64,000 nt of DNA from an uncultured Aggregatibacter sp. (GCF_901873365.1 NZ_CABFLM010000049.1:1-64000); one strand, 5' to 3'. Counted from the first letter of the stretch, positions 25,041 through 34,643 are shown. Notes: generated by a model from the sequence alone, not told the origin. Program-made: numbers and translations.

Positions 25041-25334
25041 TTAGAAACTTTTACTCACCTCAAAAAGTATTTGATTTTTATCGTATGAATAAATCGGCAA
25101 ATTACTGTTTGTTTTTGCATAAACCCAAGTTAATCTAGGCGTAAACCCCGCATAATGTATCTTTTTGTGCCAAATAGATAACACCACATTATATTCATCA
25201 TTTTTCTGTTTAACTCGAAAAAATGATGCTTCTCGATAAGTACGTTTAGCATACCCTACACTAGCATTTGTTGATATGCCCAATGGCCATTCTTTTCCCC
25301 AAGTTAAAAAATAAGAGCTAAAAGGATAAAGCAA
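25041..25334 (-). pseudogene. C-terminal remnant of a Slam-type lipoprotein assembly modifier
   Basis: The 97-residue reading frame resembles the last barrel strands of Slam outer-membrane proteins (DUF560): KEWPLGISTNASVGYAKRTY, SIWHKKIHYAGFTPRLTW and the ending SNLPIYSYDKNQILFEVSKSF, with terminal Phe as in outer-membrane barrels. Full Slam proteins are about 480 residues, with an N-terminal TPR domain, and none of that is present. The frame stays open only to 25403, has no ATG and no ribosome site; only a TTG is available at 25334. It is therefore a decayed end of a gene. Identification is from motif memory, not a database search. Confidence 0.6.
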
Positions 25335-25509
25335 TATATTTAAAATATATATCCCATGATATGTATTAACTTCTATTAAAAGAATAAATTTTGTCGAAGT
25401 AACCTAAAGTGCGGTGCATTTTCACTGTATTTTTTGCTCGTCACATATCTTAACGCCATAAATTACAAGATTATTAAAATTTTTCATAAACTTTCAGAAA
25501 ATTATTAAT

Positions 25510-25538
25510 TTGCATAATAAACCTGATTCCGTCATTCT
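25510..25538 (+). promoter_or_regulatory. Possible metE promoter
   Basis: TTGCAT (25510-25515) and CATTCT (25533-25538) with a 17-base spacer; the -10 is weak. The met boxes follow directly downstream, suiting repression. Confidence 0.4.
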
Positions 25539-25548
25539 AGCCTCGTAC

Positions 25549-25564
25549 AGACGTTTAGCCGTCT
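25549..25564. promoter_or_regulatory. Two tandem MetJ operator boxes before metE
   Basis: AGACGTTT (25549-25556) and AGCCGTCT (25557-25564) are adjacent 8-mers, each matching the met box AGACGTCT at 7 of 8 positions. MetJ dimers bind such tandem boxes with S-adenosylmethionine and repress methionine genes. Confidence 0.75.
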
Positions 25565-25592
25565 AAATCATTTAACATATCGAGGAATTAAC

Positions 25593-27866
25593 ATGACAAC
25601 ATATCATTTATCGGGTTTCCCACGCGTAGGTGCAAAACGTGAACTTAAATTTGCACAAGAACGTTACTGGCGTGGTGAAATCGCTGAAGCCGATTTATTA
25701 GACATTGCAAAAAAATTACGTGAAATTAACTGGCAACATCAAGCCAATGCGAATGCGGATTTCGTGGCGGTTGCGGACTTTACTTTCTACGATCACATTT
25801 TAGATTTGCAAGTGGCAACAGGTGCCATCCCTGCGCGTTTTGGTTTCGACAGCCAAAATTTAACCTTGAATCAATATTTCCAACTGGCGCGTGGCAACAA
25901 AACACAATTCGCCATTGAAATGACCAAATGGTTCGACACCAACTACCACTATCTTGTGCCTGAATTCCACAAAGACACCCAATTTAAAGCTAACCCGGCG
26001 CACTATGTGCAACAAATCCGTGAAGCTAAAGCCCTTGGTCACAAGGTAAAACCCACCATCGTTGGCCCATTAACCTTCCTTTGGTTAGGGAAAGAAAAAG
26101 GCGCAGCCTTCAACCGTTTCGATTTGTTAAACCAACTCGTGCCGGTTTATGTGGACATCTTAAACGCGTTAACCGCTGAAGGCGTGGAATACATTCAAAT
26201 TGATGAACCTGCCTTAACCCTTGATTTACCGGCAGAATGGATTGCCGCTTATAAAGCGGTTTATGCCACTTTTGCTGCACAAGTCAACGCCAAACTCTTG
26301 CTTGCGACGTATTTCGGTTCCGTGGCAGAACACGCCGATTTATTAAAAGCCTTACCGGTAGCCGGTCTTCATATTGATTTGGTGCGCGCACCGGAACAAG
26401 TGTATGAATTCGTTGATTACGACAAAATCCTTTCCGTAGGCGTAATTGACGGACGTAACATTTGGCGCGCAAATTTAAACCAAATGTTAGATGTGGTTGA
26501 ACCACTAAAAGCAAAATTAGGTGAGCGTTTATGGATTGCACCTAGCTGTTCCCTACTCCATACGCCTTATGATTTGGCGGTGGAAACTCAGCTGCAAGCT
26601 AATAAACCGGAACTTTATCAATGGTTGGCGTTCACCTTACAAAAAATTCAAGAATTACGCGTCATTAAAACCGCACTTGAGCAAGGCAGAGCAGCTGTGC
26701 AAGCTGATCTTGATGCTAGCCAAGCGGCAGCTGATGCGCGTAAAAACTCCCGTGAAATCCACCGCACTTGTGTGGCGGAACGTTTGGCAAATCTGCCGAA
26801 AAATGCCGATCAACGTAAATCGCCATTTGCAGAACGGATTAAGTTACAAAATGCGTGGTTAAATCTACCGTTGCTGCCAACCACCAATATTGGTTCCTTC
26901 CCGCAAACCACAGAAATTCGTCATGCCCGTGCCGCCTTCAAAAAAGGCGATCTCAGCTTGGCGGATTACGAAGCGGCAATGAAAAAAGAAATTGAATTCG
27001 TGGTGCGCGAGCAAGAAAAATTGGATTTAGACGTGTTAGTACATGGCGAAGCAGAACGTAACGACATGGTGGAATACTTCGGTGAATTGCTCGATGGTTT
27101 CGCGTTTACCAAATTCGGTTGGGTACAAAGTTACGGTTCCCGCTGCGTCAAACCACCGGTCATTTACGGCGATGTGACCCGTCCGGAACCAATGACCGTG
27201 CGTTGGTCGCAATATGCTCAAAGCCTCACCAACAAAGTGATGAAAGGGATGTTGACCGGCCCGGTAACGATTTTACAATGGTCTTTCGTACGTAATGACA
27301 TTCCACGTTCCACGGTATGTAAACAAATTGCTGTAGCGCTTTCCGATGAAGTGTTGGACTTAGAAAAAGCGGGGATCAAAGTCATCCAAATTGACGAACC
27401 GGCCATTCGCGAAGGCTTACCGCTCAAACGTGCCGATTGGGACGCTTATTTACAATGGGCAGGTGAAGCTTTCCGTTTAAGTTCAATGGGTTGTAAAGAT
27501 GATACGCAAATTCACACACACATGTGTTATTCCGAATTTAACGACATTTTACCGGCCATTGCCGCCCTAGATGCTGACGTGATCACCATCGAAACCTCCC
27601 GTTCCGACATGGAATTGCTTACCGCTTTCGGTGATTTCAAATACCCGAACGACATCGGCCCGGGCGTGTACGACATCCACAGCCCACGCGTACCGACCGC
27701 AGAGGAAATCGAACATCTTCTTCGCAAAGCGTTACAAGTGGTGCCAAAAGAACGCTTATGGGTAAATCCGGACTGTGGCCTAAAAACCCGCGGCTGGCCG
27801 GAAACCATCGCCGCATTAAAAGTGATGGTAGATGTTACGAAGAAATTACGTGCGGAATTAGCCTAA
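25593..27866 (+). CDS. metE: Cobalamin-independent methionine synthase
   Basis: Transfers the methyl group of 5-methyltetrahydrofolate (triglutamate) to homocysteine, the last step of methionine synthesis. At 757 residues it has the full two-barrel length. N-terminal GFPRVGAKRELK and C-terminal NIGSFPQT are the paired folate motifs; zinc ligands are seen in IHTHMCYSEF and in NPDCGLKTRGW, and IQIDEPA occurs in both halves. The ATG follows CGAGGAATT. Tandem met boxes lie upstream and a strong terminator downstream. Confidence 0.97.
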   Translation: MTTYHLSGFPRVGAKRELKFAQERYWRGEIAEADLLDIAKKLREINWQHQANANADFVAVADFTFYDHILDLQVATGAIPARFGFDSQNLTLNQYFQLARGNKTQFAIEMTKWFDTNYHYLVPEFHKDTQFKANPAHYVQQIREAKALGHKVKPTIVGPLTFLWLGKEKGAAFNRFDLLNQLVPVYVDILNALTAEGVEYIQIDEPALTLDLPAEWIAAYKAVYATFAAQVNAKLLLATYFGSVAEHADLLKALPVAGLHIDLVRAPEQVYEFVDYDKILSVGVIDGRNIWRANLNQMLDVVEPLKAKLGERLWIAPSCSLLHTPYDLAVETQLQANKPELYQWLAFTLQKIQELRVIKTALEQGRAAVQADLDASQAAADARKNSREIHRTCVAERLANLPKNADQRKSPFAERIKLQNAWLNLPLLPTTNIGSFPQTTEIRHARAAFKKGDLSLADYEAAMKKEIEFVVREQEKLDLDVLVHGEAERNDMVEYFGELLDGFAFTKFGWVQSYGSRCVKPPVIYGDVTRPEPMTVRWSQYAQSLTNKVMKGMLTGPVTILQWSFVRNDIPRSTVCKQIAVALSDEVLDLEKAGIKVIQIDEPAIREGLPLKRADWDAYLQWAGEAFRLSSMGCKDDTQIHTHMCYSEFNDILPAIAALDADVITIETSRSDMELLTAFGDFKYPNDIGPGVYDIHSPRVPTAEEIEHLLRKALQVVPKERLWVNPDCGLKTRGWPETIAALKVMVDVTKKLRAELA

Positions 27867-27892
27867 TTCACATAGTTGTTCACAGATAAAAG

Positions 27893-27925
27893 AAAAGCTG
27901 AATCTCAAGAGAGGTTCAGCTTTTT
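27893..27925. terminator. Terminator between metE and the convergent small membrane gene
   Basis: AAAAGCTGAATCTC (27893-27906) pairs with GAGGTTCAGCTTTT (27910-27923) apart from one mismatch, followed by T's; the A run at the left makes it usable from both sides. Confidence 0.85.
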
Positions 27926-27931
27926 ATCTTT

Positions 27932-28162
27932 CTATTGCTTCTCCTGTTTTAGTCGCCACAGTTGATACAGATTTACGGCGACTAAAAAGATATTCAATAA
28001 CGCAACCGGATAAGTCTGTTTAACGAGTCCATAAATGACGAATAAAATCGCACCGATACAATTAACGGTTCTGAGGGAAACTATCGATTTAAACAAAAAT
28101 GAAGCCGCGACAAAAAAGGTCGCGGTGTAACCTAACAGTTCAATAAAATCTATACCCAACAT
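27932..28162 (-). CDS. Small inner membrane protein of unknown function
   Basis: 76-residue protein with three hydrophobic segments (about 8-25, 30-47 and 50-68) and a charged C-terminus (RLKQEKQ). The pattern SFLFKSIVSLRTVNCIGAILFVIYG followed by a YPVALLN segment resembles small YgjV/PQ-loop-like membrane proteins often annotated only as conserved membrane proteins. I cannot assign a function. It converges with metE and is divergent from lspA. Confidence 0.65.
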   Translation of the reverse strand: MLGIDFIELLGYTATFFVAASFLFKSIVSLRTVNCIGAILFVIYGLVKQTYPVALLNIFLVAVNLYQLWRLKQEKQ

Positions 28163-28397
28163 AATCGTCTCAATTCTAGAAATAAAAGGGCGGCTATCAT
28201 ATTGTAAATTTCACAAAAAGCAAACCTGACTATCGACACCTGACTGAAAAGTGCGGTGATTTTTCAACACGTTTTAAACGCTTTGCCATTTCACGAAAAT
28301 CCATTACGTCATTCCATGGTGTTCGCCTGCAACATAAAATGACGTGTATCTATTCGCTTTCTCATCACCTTTTTCTGTATAAAACCTTGCCTTGTGC

Positions 28398-28403
28398 TAG
28401 AAT
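28398..28403 (+). promoter_or_regulatory. Extended -10 promoter of lspA
   Basis: TGCTAGAAT (28395-28403) is an extended -10 element about 40 bases before the lspA start; no good -35 is seen at the usual distance. Confidence 0.45.
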
Positions 28404-28443
28404 GGCGACCTAATTTTGATCATGATTTTATTTAGGAAACATT

Positions 28444-28944
28444 ATGTCCCAACAAAAATCCGGACTCTCTTGTCTCTGGCTAAGCGCGGTCGCTTTTTTG
28501 CTTGATTTGCTGACAAAGTATATTGTGGTACAAAAATTTGATTTGTATGAAAGTATAAATGTTCTGCCGGTGTTTAATCTCACTTATGTACGAAATTATG
28601 GTGCGGCATTCAGCTTTTTGGCGGATCATGATGGTTGGCAAAAATATTTCTTTATTCTGTTGGCGATTGGTATTTCTCTGATGCTGGCGTATTTCATGAA
28701 GAAAAATCGTGCCGATCAAACATTACAAAATTCCGCCTACGCACTCATTATTGGTGGTGCACTTGCCAATATGGTGGACCGTGCATATAACGGTTTTGTA
28801 GTGGATTTCTTTGATTTTTATTGGGATATTTATCATTATCCAGTGTTTAATGTGGCGGACATTGCCATTTGTATCGGCGCCGGTTTACTGGCATTAGATG
28901 CCTTTAAAGGTGATAAGAACAAACAAAAGAGCGGTCAAAAATGA
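28444..28944 (+). CDS. lspA: Lipoprotein signal peptidase (signal peptidase II)
   Basis: Inner membrane aspartyl protease that cleaves prolipoprotein signal peptides after lipidation; 166 residues with four membrane segments. The catalytic motifs are visible: ALIIGGALANMVDRAYNGFVVDFFDF, with the first catalytic Asp, and FNVADIAICIGAGLL, with the second. The ATG follows AGGAAAC. It overlaps ispH by 4 bases (ATGA). The fkpB gene found between these two in E. coli is absent. Confidence 0.96.
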   Translation: MSQQKSGLSCLWLSAVAFLLDLLTKYIVVQKFDLYESINVLPVFNLTYVRNYGAAFSFLADHDGWQKYFFILLAIGISLMLAYFMKKNRADQTLQNSAYALIIGGALANMVDRAYNGFVVDFFDFYWDIYHYPVFNVADIAICIGAGLLALDAFKGDKNKQKSGQK

Positions 28945-29885
28945 AGATAATTTTAGCCAACCCACGCGGTTTTTGTGCCGGCGTTGATCGTGCCATCAGT
29001 ATTGTTGAACTGGCGTTGGAAATTCATGGCGCACCTATTTATGTCCGTCACGAAGTGGTGCATAACCGTTTTGTGGTGAACGGCTTGCGTGAGCGCGGTG
29101 CCATTTTTGTGGAAGAACTGAGCGAAGTACCGGACGGCGCGATAGTCATTTTCTCCGCCCACGGGGTGTCTCAGGCAGTACGTCAAGAAGCGAAAGACCG
29201 CAATCTCAAAGTATTTGACGCCACTTGCCCTTTGGTGACCAAAGTACATATGCAAGTGGCGCGTGCCAGTAAAAAAGGGACGAAAGCGATTCTCATCGGC
29301 CACAAAGGCCATCCGGAAGTGGAAGGCACCATGGGGCAATACGGCAATCAAGAGGGTGGTATTTATCTCATTGAAAGTATTGAGGATATTGCTAATCTCC
29401 CCGTAAGCCACAATGATGATTTAACCTTTATGACACAAACCACGCTGTCTTTAGATGACACGGCGGAAACCATCAGTGCATTAAAAGAAAAATACCCTGC
29501 GATTCAAGGCCCGCATAAAAACGACATTTGTTATGCCACAACCAATCGTCAACAAGCCGTGCGCGAACTGGCAAAACAATCGGATTTAGTGGTCGTGGTA
29601 GGCTCCAAAAACTCCTCTAACTCTAACCGTTTGGCAGAGCTGGCTTCTCGAATGGGCGTGGTATCTAAGTTAATTGATGATCCCAATGATATTCAGCCGG
29701 ATTGGTTTAACGGCGTGCAAACCATTGGTGTCACTGCGGGTGCTTCCGCGCCGGAAGAATTAGTGCAATCGGTGATTGCGCGCATGAAAGAATTTGGCGT
29801 CACGGATGTAGAAGAATTGCAGGGACTCGAAGAAAATATGTTCTTTGAAGTGCCAAAAGAATTGCGCGTAAAAGAGGTTAATTAA
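28941..29885 (+). CDS. ispH: 4-hydroxy-3-methylbut-2-enyl diphosphate reductase
   Basis: Last enzyme of the MEP isoprenoid pathway, making IPP and DMAPP; 314 residues. The three conserved cysteines that bind the iron-sulfur cluster are in NPRGFCAGVDRAI (Cys12), DATCPLVTKVH (near 96) and DICYATTNRQ (near 197); the catalytic glutamate region is GTMGQY/TFMTQTTLS. Start overlaps lspA, so it is translated from the same mRNA. Confidence 0.96.
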   Translation: MKIILANPRGFCAGVDRAISIVELALEIHGAPIYVRHEVVHNRFVVNGLRERGAIFVEELSEVPDGAIVIFSAHGVSQAVRQEAKDRNLKVFDATCPLVTKVHMQVARASKKGTKAILIGHKGHPEVEGTMGQYGNQEGGIYLIESIEDIANLPVSHNDDLTFMTQTTLSLDDTAETISALKEKYPAIQGPHKNDICYATTNRQQAVRELAKQSDLVVVVGSKNSSNSNRLAELASRMGVVSKLIDDPNDIQPDWFNGVQTIGVTAGASAPEELVQSVIARMKEFGVTDVEELQGLEENMFFEVPKELRVKEVN

Positions 29886-29941
29886 GCGGTTATTACCCCA
29901 CACCTTCTTTTCACCTTATTTATCTTTGTCGGAACCTCACG

Positions 29942-32176
29942 ATGCGATATTTGAAACAAGCTTCCATTTCTCTGCTCATGTTGACCGCACTTTCGTTTTC
30001 AGCCTTAGGATCACATGCTCATAAGGCTGAACGTAAACCGAACCTATCCCATGAACAAGCCGAATGGTCGAAAGCCCAACATGCAGATGAACTCAAACAC
30101 CTTGCTCAACGGGCGACATTTTTACAGTTAGAAAATCTGTTAAAAAGTGCGGTGAAAAATAACAACGTTTCCGATAACGCCGAGTTATATCTTAAACTTA
30201 TTGATTCCCTAAAAGACTATCCTCTAAAAACAGACGCCATGTCAGCTTACCTCGAAGCGCGCATAAAAAGCGTCAATCAAGATACCCCAGCGGAAGATGT
30301 CAACACATTAAAACAAGAAATAGAACAACTTATCCAACAATATCCTGCGCATTTTTTACGTTCACGATGGGAACAAAGTCTTTTCACGCTATTAATAAAT
30401 GCGAATGATACGGAAGGATTAGTCCATTATGCGCAACGCATTACGCCAAACACCTTGGAAATGCAAATTGCCGTTTTAAACGCCGAACTGCAACAGGAAA
30501 GCACAAACAACACAACAGATAAAAAACAAGCTTCCAACGCAAATACCAATATTATTTCTCGTTATGAACAGCTTTGGTTAGCTAACAGCAAACTGCCTAA
30601 CGATGCTCAACTTTGGGCAGCGTGGTATGCTCGCGGCGGCAGAACGGCAGCGAAAGTTTATCAAAAAGCGGAAAATCTCTTTGCCAAAAATGATGAAAAC
30701 GGCTTAGCACTCTTAGCCACGGAATTACATCGCATGACCGGTGAGAACGAAGACGAAAAGATTGCCGCCCAATTACAACTGTTGCAAACACTCATCAAAA
30801 CACCGGCAAGTTTAGCCGAATTCACCGCAAGATTACCGCTGACGGAAAATAACACTCCTCTACTGAAATTTGCGGTGGTACAAAGTTTTCCGCGCTATTT
30901 GCGTACGTTGCCCGAAAACATGAAAGATCCCGGCTTTACGCCTTATGCACAATGGGCGAAAGACTGGCAACTGACTGATACGGAAATGCGTGAATGGGAA
31001 ATCGCGTTTTTAAATCGTTTTTTTGATAACGAAAGCCCGTCATTTCAACAATGGCGGGATGCGGAAATTATTAAATTAAAAGCAGATAGCCTCACCGAAC
31101 GCCGTTTACGCATGGCGATTTGGCAAAAAACCGATTTACTGCCATGGCTCAACGCCCTCTCTGATGAAGGCCGTCAAAAACAAGAATGGCGTTATTGGTT
31201 CGCCAAAACCATCGCGAAAAACGATAGCCAAAAAACAACAGAAATATGGACCGCACTTTCTCATGAACGAGGATTTTATCCGATGTTGGCGGCAGCCAAA
31301 TTAGATCCCCAAACCCGTGGTAAGCGTTATCATTTCGAGCCACCTAAATTACCCATTACCCCGAGCATGACCGATGAAACTTGGGCCGATACATTTAACG
31401 AGGTACAACCGGTATTGGAAGAAATTGCCGAATTGCGCCAACTGGATCGACTTGGTGCCGCGAAACAACGTTGGCGTTTCCTGTTAGAGAATCTTCCTGC
31501 CGATCAGAAAAAAGAAAAACAAATTGCACTCAGCCAATATGCCAACCAACAAAACTGGTTTGATTTAGGTGTGGATGGCACCATTATTGCGAAGGCATTA
31601 GATTACATTCAAGTGCGCCTGCCAATGGCTTATAGCCATTATTATGACATTGCATTAAAACCACGCCGTCTTACCTTAAGCAAAGGCAAACCGCAAGCAT
31701 CGCGAAACACGCCTGTCAGTAAAACGTTTGCGATGGCAATTTCCCGACAAGAAAGCGCATGGAATCCACAAGCACAATCTTCCGCCAATGCGCGCGGATT
31801 AATGCAGCTTTTGCCAAGTACCGCCAAAGCGACTGCCAGTCATGCCAAATTGCCTTATACGGATGAAGCAGATTTATTTAAGCCGCTCAATAATATTTTG
31901 CTCGGCACTGCCTATTTGGCAGAGTTAAATGCCAAATATCCAAATAACCGGATTCTCATTGCTTCAGCTTATAATGCCGGCGCACATCGTGTGGAAAAAT
32001 GGTTAGCACGCGCAAATGGTAAGTTAGAAATGGACGAATTCGTGGCATCCATTCCTTTTTATGAAACGCGCGGCTATGTGCAAAATGTCCTGACTTACGA
32101 TTTTTACTATCAGCGATTGCAAAACAAAGAAGATCCACAAACTTTTAGCAATGAAGAATATGATCGGCTATACTAG
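29942..32176 (+). CDS. slt: Soluble lytic murein transglycosylase
   Basis: Periplasmic enzyme that cleaves peptidoglycan with formation of 1,6-anhydro ends. The 744-residue product has a signal peptide (about 1-26), a long alpha-helical superhelix (about 30-560) and a C-terminal SLT domain. The catalytic glutamate is near residue 604 in AISRQESAWNPQAQSSA, followed by ARGLMQLLP and ASAYNAGAHRVEKWL. It is roughly 100 residues longer than E. coli Slt70, mostly in the helical part. slt-trpR adjacency is shared with E. coli. Confidence 0.94.
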   Translation: MRYLKQASISLLMLTALSFSALGSHAHKAERKPNLSHEQAEWSKAQHADELKHLAQRATFLQLENLLKSAVKNNNVSDNAELYLKLIDSLKDYPLKTDAMSAYLEARIKSVNQDTPAEDVNTLKQEIEQLIQQYPAHFLRSRWEQSLFTLLINANDTEGLVHYAQRITPNTLEMQIAVLNAELQQESTNNTTDKKQASNANTNIISRYEQLWLANSKLPNDAQLWAAWYARGGRTAAKVYQKAENLFAKNDENGLALLATELHRMTGENEDEKIAAQLQLLQTLIKTPASLAEFTARLPLTENNTPLLKFAVVQSFPRYLRTLPENMKDPGFTPYAQWAKDWQLTDTEMREWEIAFLNRFFDNESPSFQQWRDAEIIKLKADSLTERRLRMAIWQKTDLLPWLNALSDEGRQKQEWRYWFAKTIAKNDSQKTTEIWTALSHERGFYPMLAAAKLDPQTRGKRYHFEPPKLPITPSMTDETWADTFNEVQPVLEEIAELRQLDRLGAAKQRWRFLLENLPADQKKEKQIALSQYANQQNWFDLGVDGTIIAKALDYIQVRLPMAYSHYYDIALKPRRLTLSKGKPQASRNTPVSKTFAMAISRQESAWNPQAQSSANARGLMQLLPSTAKATASHAKLPYTDEADLFKPLNNILLGTAYLAELNAKYPNNRILIASAYNAGAHRVEKWLARANGKLEMDEFVASIPFYETRGYVQNVLTYDFYYQRLQNKEDPQTFSNEEYDRLY

Positions 32177-32180
32177 ACGC

Positions 32181-32194
32181 ACTAGTTTAATAGT
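32181..32194. promoter_or_regulatory. TrpR-like operator before trpR
   Basis: ACTAGTTTAATAGT matches the core trp operator palindrome ACTAGTTAACTAGT at 12 of 14 positions and lies in the 39-bp gap between slt and trpR. trpR autoregulation is established in E. coli. Confidence 0.6.
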
Positions 32195-32215
32195 ATAGGA
32201 TGTAGGATCGTTGAT

Positions 32216-32524
32216 ATGTACATTAGTCGCAATTTAGAACAATGGAATGCCTTTCTTGATATGTTAAAAACCGCATTCGAACAGGGCAAAGCACAAGATG
32301 TCTTAACCTTATTGCTCACCGCTGACGAACGGGATGCCGTAGGGTTACGCTTACAAATTATCGCGCAATTATTGGATAAAAACCTACCACAACGAGAAAT
32401 TCAACAAAATCTCAATACCAGCGCAGCAACCATTACACGGGGTTCCAATATGCTAAAAACCATGGATCCCGAATTTATCGACTGGATAAGAAACCAACTG
32501 AATGTGTCACAAAAAGCTGACTAA
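32216..32524 (+). CDS. trpR: Trp operon repressor
   Basis: 102-residue tryptophan-dependent repressor. The helical LLTADERDAVGLRLQIIAQLL core and the helix-turn-helix QREIQQNLNTSAATITRGSNML (about 60-81) are typical, with the ITRGSN recognition helix intact. It is slightly shorter than the 108-residue E. coli protein. A TrpR-like operator lies 22 bases upstream. Its end overlaps the mtgA frame by 23 bases. Confidence 0.95.
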   Translation: MYISRNLEQWNAFLDMLKTAFEQGKAQDVLTLLLTADERDAVGLRLQIIAQLLDKNLPQREIQQNLNTSAATITRGSNMLKTMDPEFIDWIRNQLNVSQKAD

Positions 32525-33263
32525 TGTTATTTTGAAACGGTTAACGCCGTTTAACGTCAGATTGCGCCGATTTCACTTTTCCTACAAAAGTGCGGTGCGT
32601 TTTTTCATTCGTTTTTTTCTCGCCATCGTTGCCATCACATTTCTTTTTCGCTTTATTCCCATCCCCTGCTCAGCGTATATGTTGCAACAAAAAATCGCCC
32701 ATTTATTCGCCGGCGATATGAAATACACGACACGCTACCAATGGATTAGTATTGACGATATTGCTTGGCCAATGCAATTAGCCGTGATTGCCGCCGAAGA
32801 TCAAAATTTTCCGACACATTACGGGTTTGATTTCAATGCCATTGAAAGAGCCTTCAAGTATAATCAAAAAAGCCAACGCACGCGTGGCGCGTCAACGATT
32901 TCTCAACAAACTGCTAAAAATCTCTATTTATGGCATGGACAAAGTTGGCTTCGGAAGGGAATTGAGGTGCCTGCCACCCTGTTGTTAGAAACCCTCTGGT
33001 CTAAAAAACGCATTCTAGAAGTGTATTTAAACATTGCCGAATTCGGTGAAGGAATTTACGGCGTGGAAGCCGCCAGCCAATTTTATTTCAAAAAGTCAGC
33101 GAAAAATTTATCGCCAAATGAAGCCGCACTTTTAGCCGCCGTTTTGCCTAACCCGATCGTTTATCATGTTAATGCACCTGGCGCTTACACCAAACGCAGA
33201 CAGTTATGGATTCAACATCAAATGAATCAGCTCGGCAAAGCCTATTTACAAAAATTAATGTAA
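32502..33263 (+). CDS. mtgA: Monofunctional biosynthetic peptidoglycan transglycosylase
   Basis: Inner membrane GT51 enzyme that polymerises lipid II into glycan strands; 253 residues with one N-terminal membrane segment (about 32-52). Catalytic motifs are IAAEDQNFPTHYGFD, with the first Glu (near residue 96), RGASTISQQTAKNLYLW, and KKRILEVYLNIAEFGEGIYG. The start could be the ATG at 32502 inside trpR, which gives coupling; no later Met precedes the membrane segment. Confidence 0.93.
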   Translation: MCHKKLTNVILKRLTPFNVRLRRFHFSYKSAVRFFIRFFLAIVAITFLFRFIPIPCSAYMLQQKIAHLFAGDMKYTTRYQWISIDDIAWPMQLAVIAAEDQNFPTHYGFDFNAIERAFKYNQKSQRTRGASTISQQTAKNLYLWHGQSWLRKGIEVPATLLLETLWSKKRILEVYLNIAEFGEGIYGVEAASQFYFKKSAKNLSPNEAALLAAVLPNPIVYHVNAPGAYTKRRQLWIQHQMNQLGKAYLQKLM

Positions 33264-33434
33264 TGACATGCTGCTTGCCAAAATAAATGAAATCGCTTTA
33301 AAAATAAAAAATAGTGCGAATAACATTAATCAATCCCGACTTTTCTTGAAAATATCATTCATTTCCTGTAACTTTCTTAACTTTCATATTTATGCTTTGC
33401 CTTTCAGGCGTTATCTCAGGGAGTATTATTGTTT

Positions 33435-34598
33435 ATGCAACATATCCAAAAATTTTTCCAATCTGAAGCCAGCGGTGGCGTATTGCTGCTGATTTTTGCC
33501 TTGATGGCCATTGTGCTCGCCAACACGGCACTGAGCGAAAACTATTTTCACTTTTTAGATACCCCCGTCAGCGTACAATTTGGCGCATTTAGTATTGCCA
33601 AGCCCCTACTCATGTGGGTAAACGATGGTTTTATGGCAGTATTTTTCGTTTTGGTTGGCATGGAAGTCAAACGTGAAATGCTAGAAGGCTCGCTCTCAAG
33701 TTATCAACAAGCGATCTTCCCTGCCATTGCGGCAATCGGGGGTATGGTAGTACCGGCTTTAATTTATTTTTTAATTGCGCAAGGTGCGCCGGAAATTCAG
33801 TCTGGCTGGGCAATTCCTATGGCAACAGACATTGCTTTTGCCGTCGGGATCGTTGCACTTTTAGGCAAGCGCGTCCCTTTGCCGCTCAAAGTGTTTTTAT
33901 TGGCACTTGCCATTATTGATGACCTCGGCGCCATTGTTGTCATTGCGATTTTTTACTCACACGAACTCAGTACGCCGGCGCTGATTACCGCCGCAATCAC
34001 CATCAGTATTTTGGTCACAATGAATCGCTTTAAAGTCAGTGCGCTTTGCGCCTATATGGTGGTCGGCTTAATTTTATGGGCTTCCGTACTCAAATCAGGC
34101 GTTCATGCCACCTTGGCAGGCGTGATCATCGGTTTTTGTATCCCAATGCAGGGACGCCAAGGTGAAAAACCCTTGCATCAATTCGAACACATTTTGGCGC
34201 CATGGTGTAGCTATTTGATTCTGCCGTTATTTGCGTTTTCTAATGCCGGTGTCTCCTTGGAAAACGTGGGATTCTCCAGCTTAAGCTCACCACTCACCTT
34301 GGGCATTATGCTCGGTTTAATCATCGGCAAACCGCTTGGCGTTTTCCTGTTCAGTTACTTATCGGTGAAATTACGCCTTGCAAAATTACCTGAAGGCATC
34401 CATTTCACGCAGATTTTTGCGATTGCCGTACTCTGCGGTATCGGCTTTACCATGTCAATGTTCCTTGCCGGCCTTGCCTTCGGAGAAACCGGGCATGATA
34501 ACTTTGACACCCTCTCTCGTCTCGGTATTTTATTGGGCTCGTGTGTGTCAGCCTTGTTAGGTTATGCGTTGTTAAGAAAAACAACGTCAGCGCACTAA
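33435..34598 (+). CDS. nhaA: Na+/H+ antiporter NhaA
   Basis: Inner membrane antiporter of 387 residues that expels sodium in exchange for protons, with about twelve membrane segments. The paired ion-binding aspartates are in LALAIIDDLGAIVVIA (near residues 160-161), and ATDIAFAVGIVALLGKRVP marks the unwound TM4 assembly. A TTG two codons upstream (33429) is possible, but the ATG at 33435, spaced from GGGAG, is preferred. Monocistronic, ending before a hairpin repeat array. Confidence 0.95.
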   Translation: MQHIQKFFQSEASGGVLLLIFALMAIVLANTALSENYFHFLDTPVSVQFGAFSIAKPLLMWVNDGFMAVFFVLVGMEVKREMLEGSLSSYQQAIFPAIAAIGGMVVPALIYFLIAQGAPEIQSGWAIPMATDIAFAVGIVALLGKRVPLPLKVFLLALAIIDDLGAIVVIAIFYSHELSTPALITAAITISILVTMNRFKVSALCAYMVVGLILWASVLKSGVHATLAGVIIGFCIPMQGRQGEKPLHQFEHILAPWCSYLILPLFAFSNAGVSLENVGFSSLSSPLTLGIMLGLIIGKPLGVFLFSYLSVKLRLAKLPEGIHFTQIFAIAVLCGIGFTMSMFLAGLAFGETGHDNFDTLSRLGILLGSCVSALLGYALLRKTTSAH

Positions 34599-34643
34599 GA
34601 GAAAATAAAAATAAGCGAACATTTTAAGTAACGATAAAAGAAT

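Noticed and set aside
20850..25592. The lipoprotein region as a genomic island or prophage remnant
   Set aside because: It contains core genes (der, cold shock), normal uptake-sequence density and no integrase, tRNA or direct repeats.
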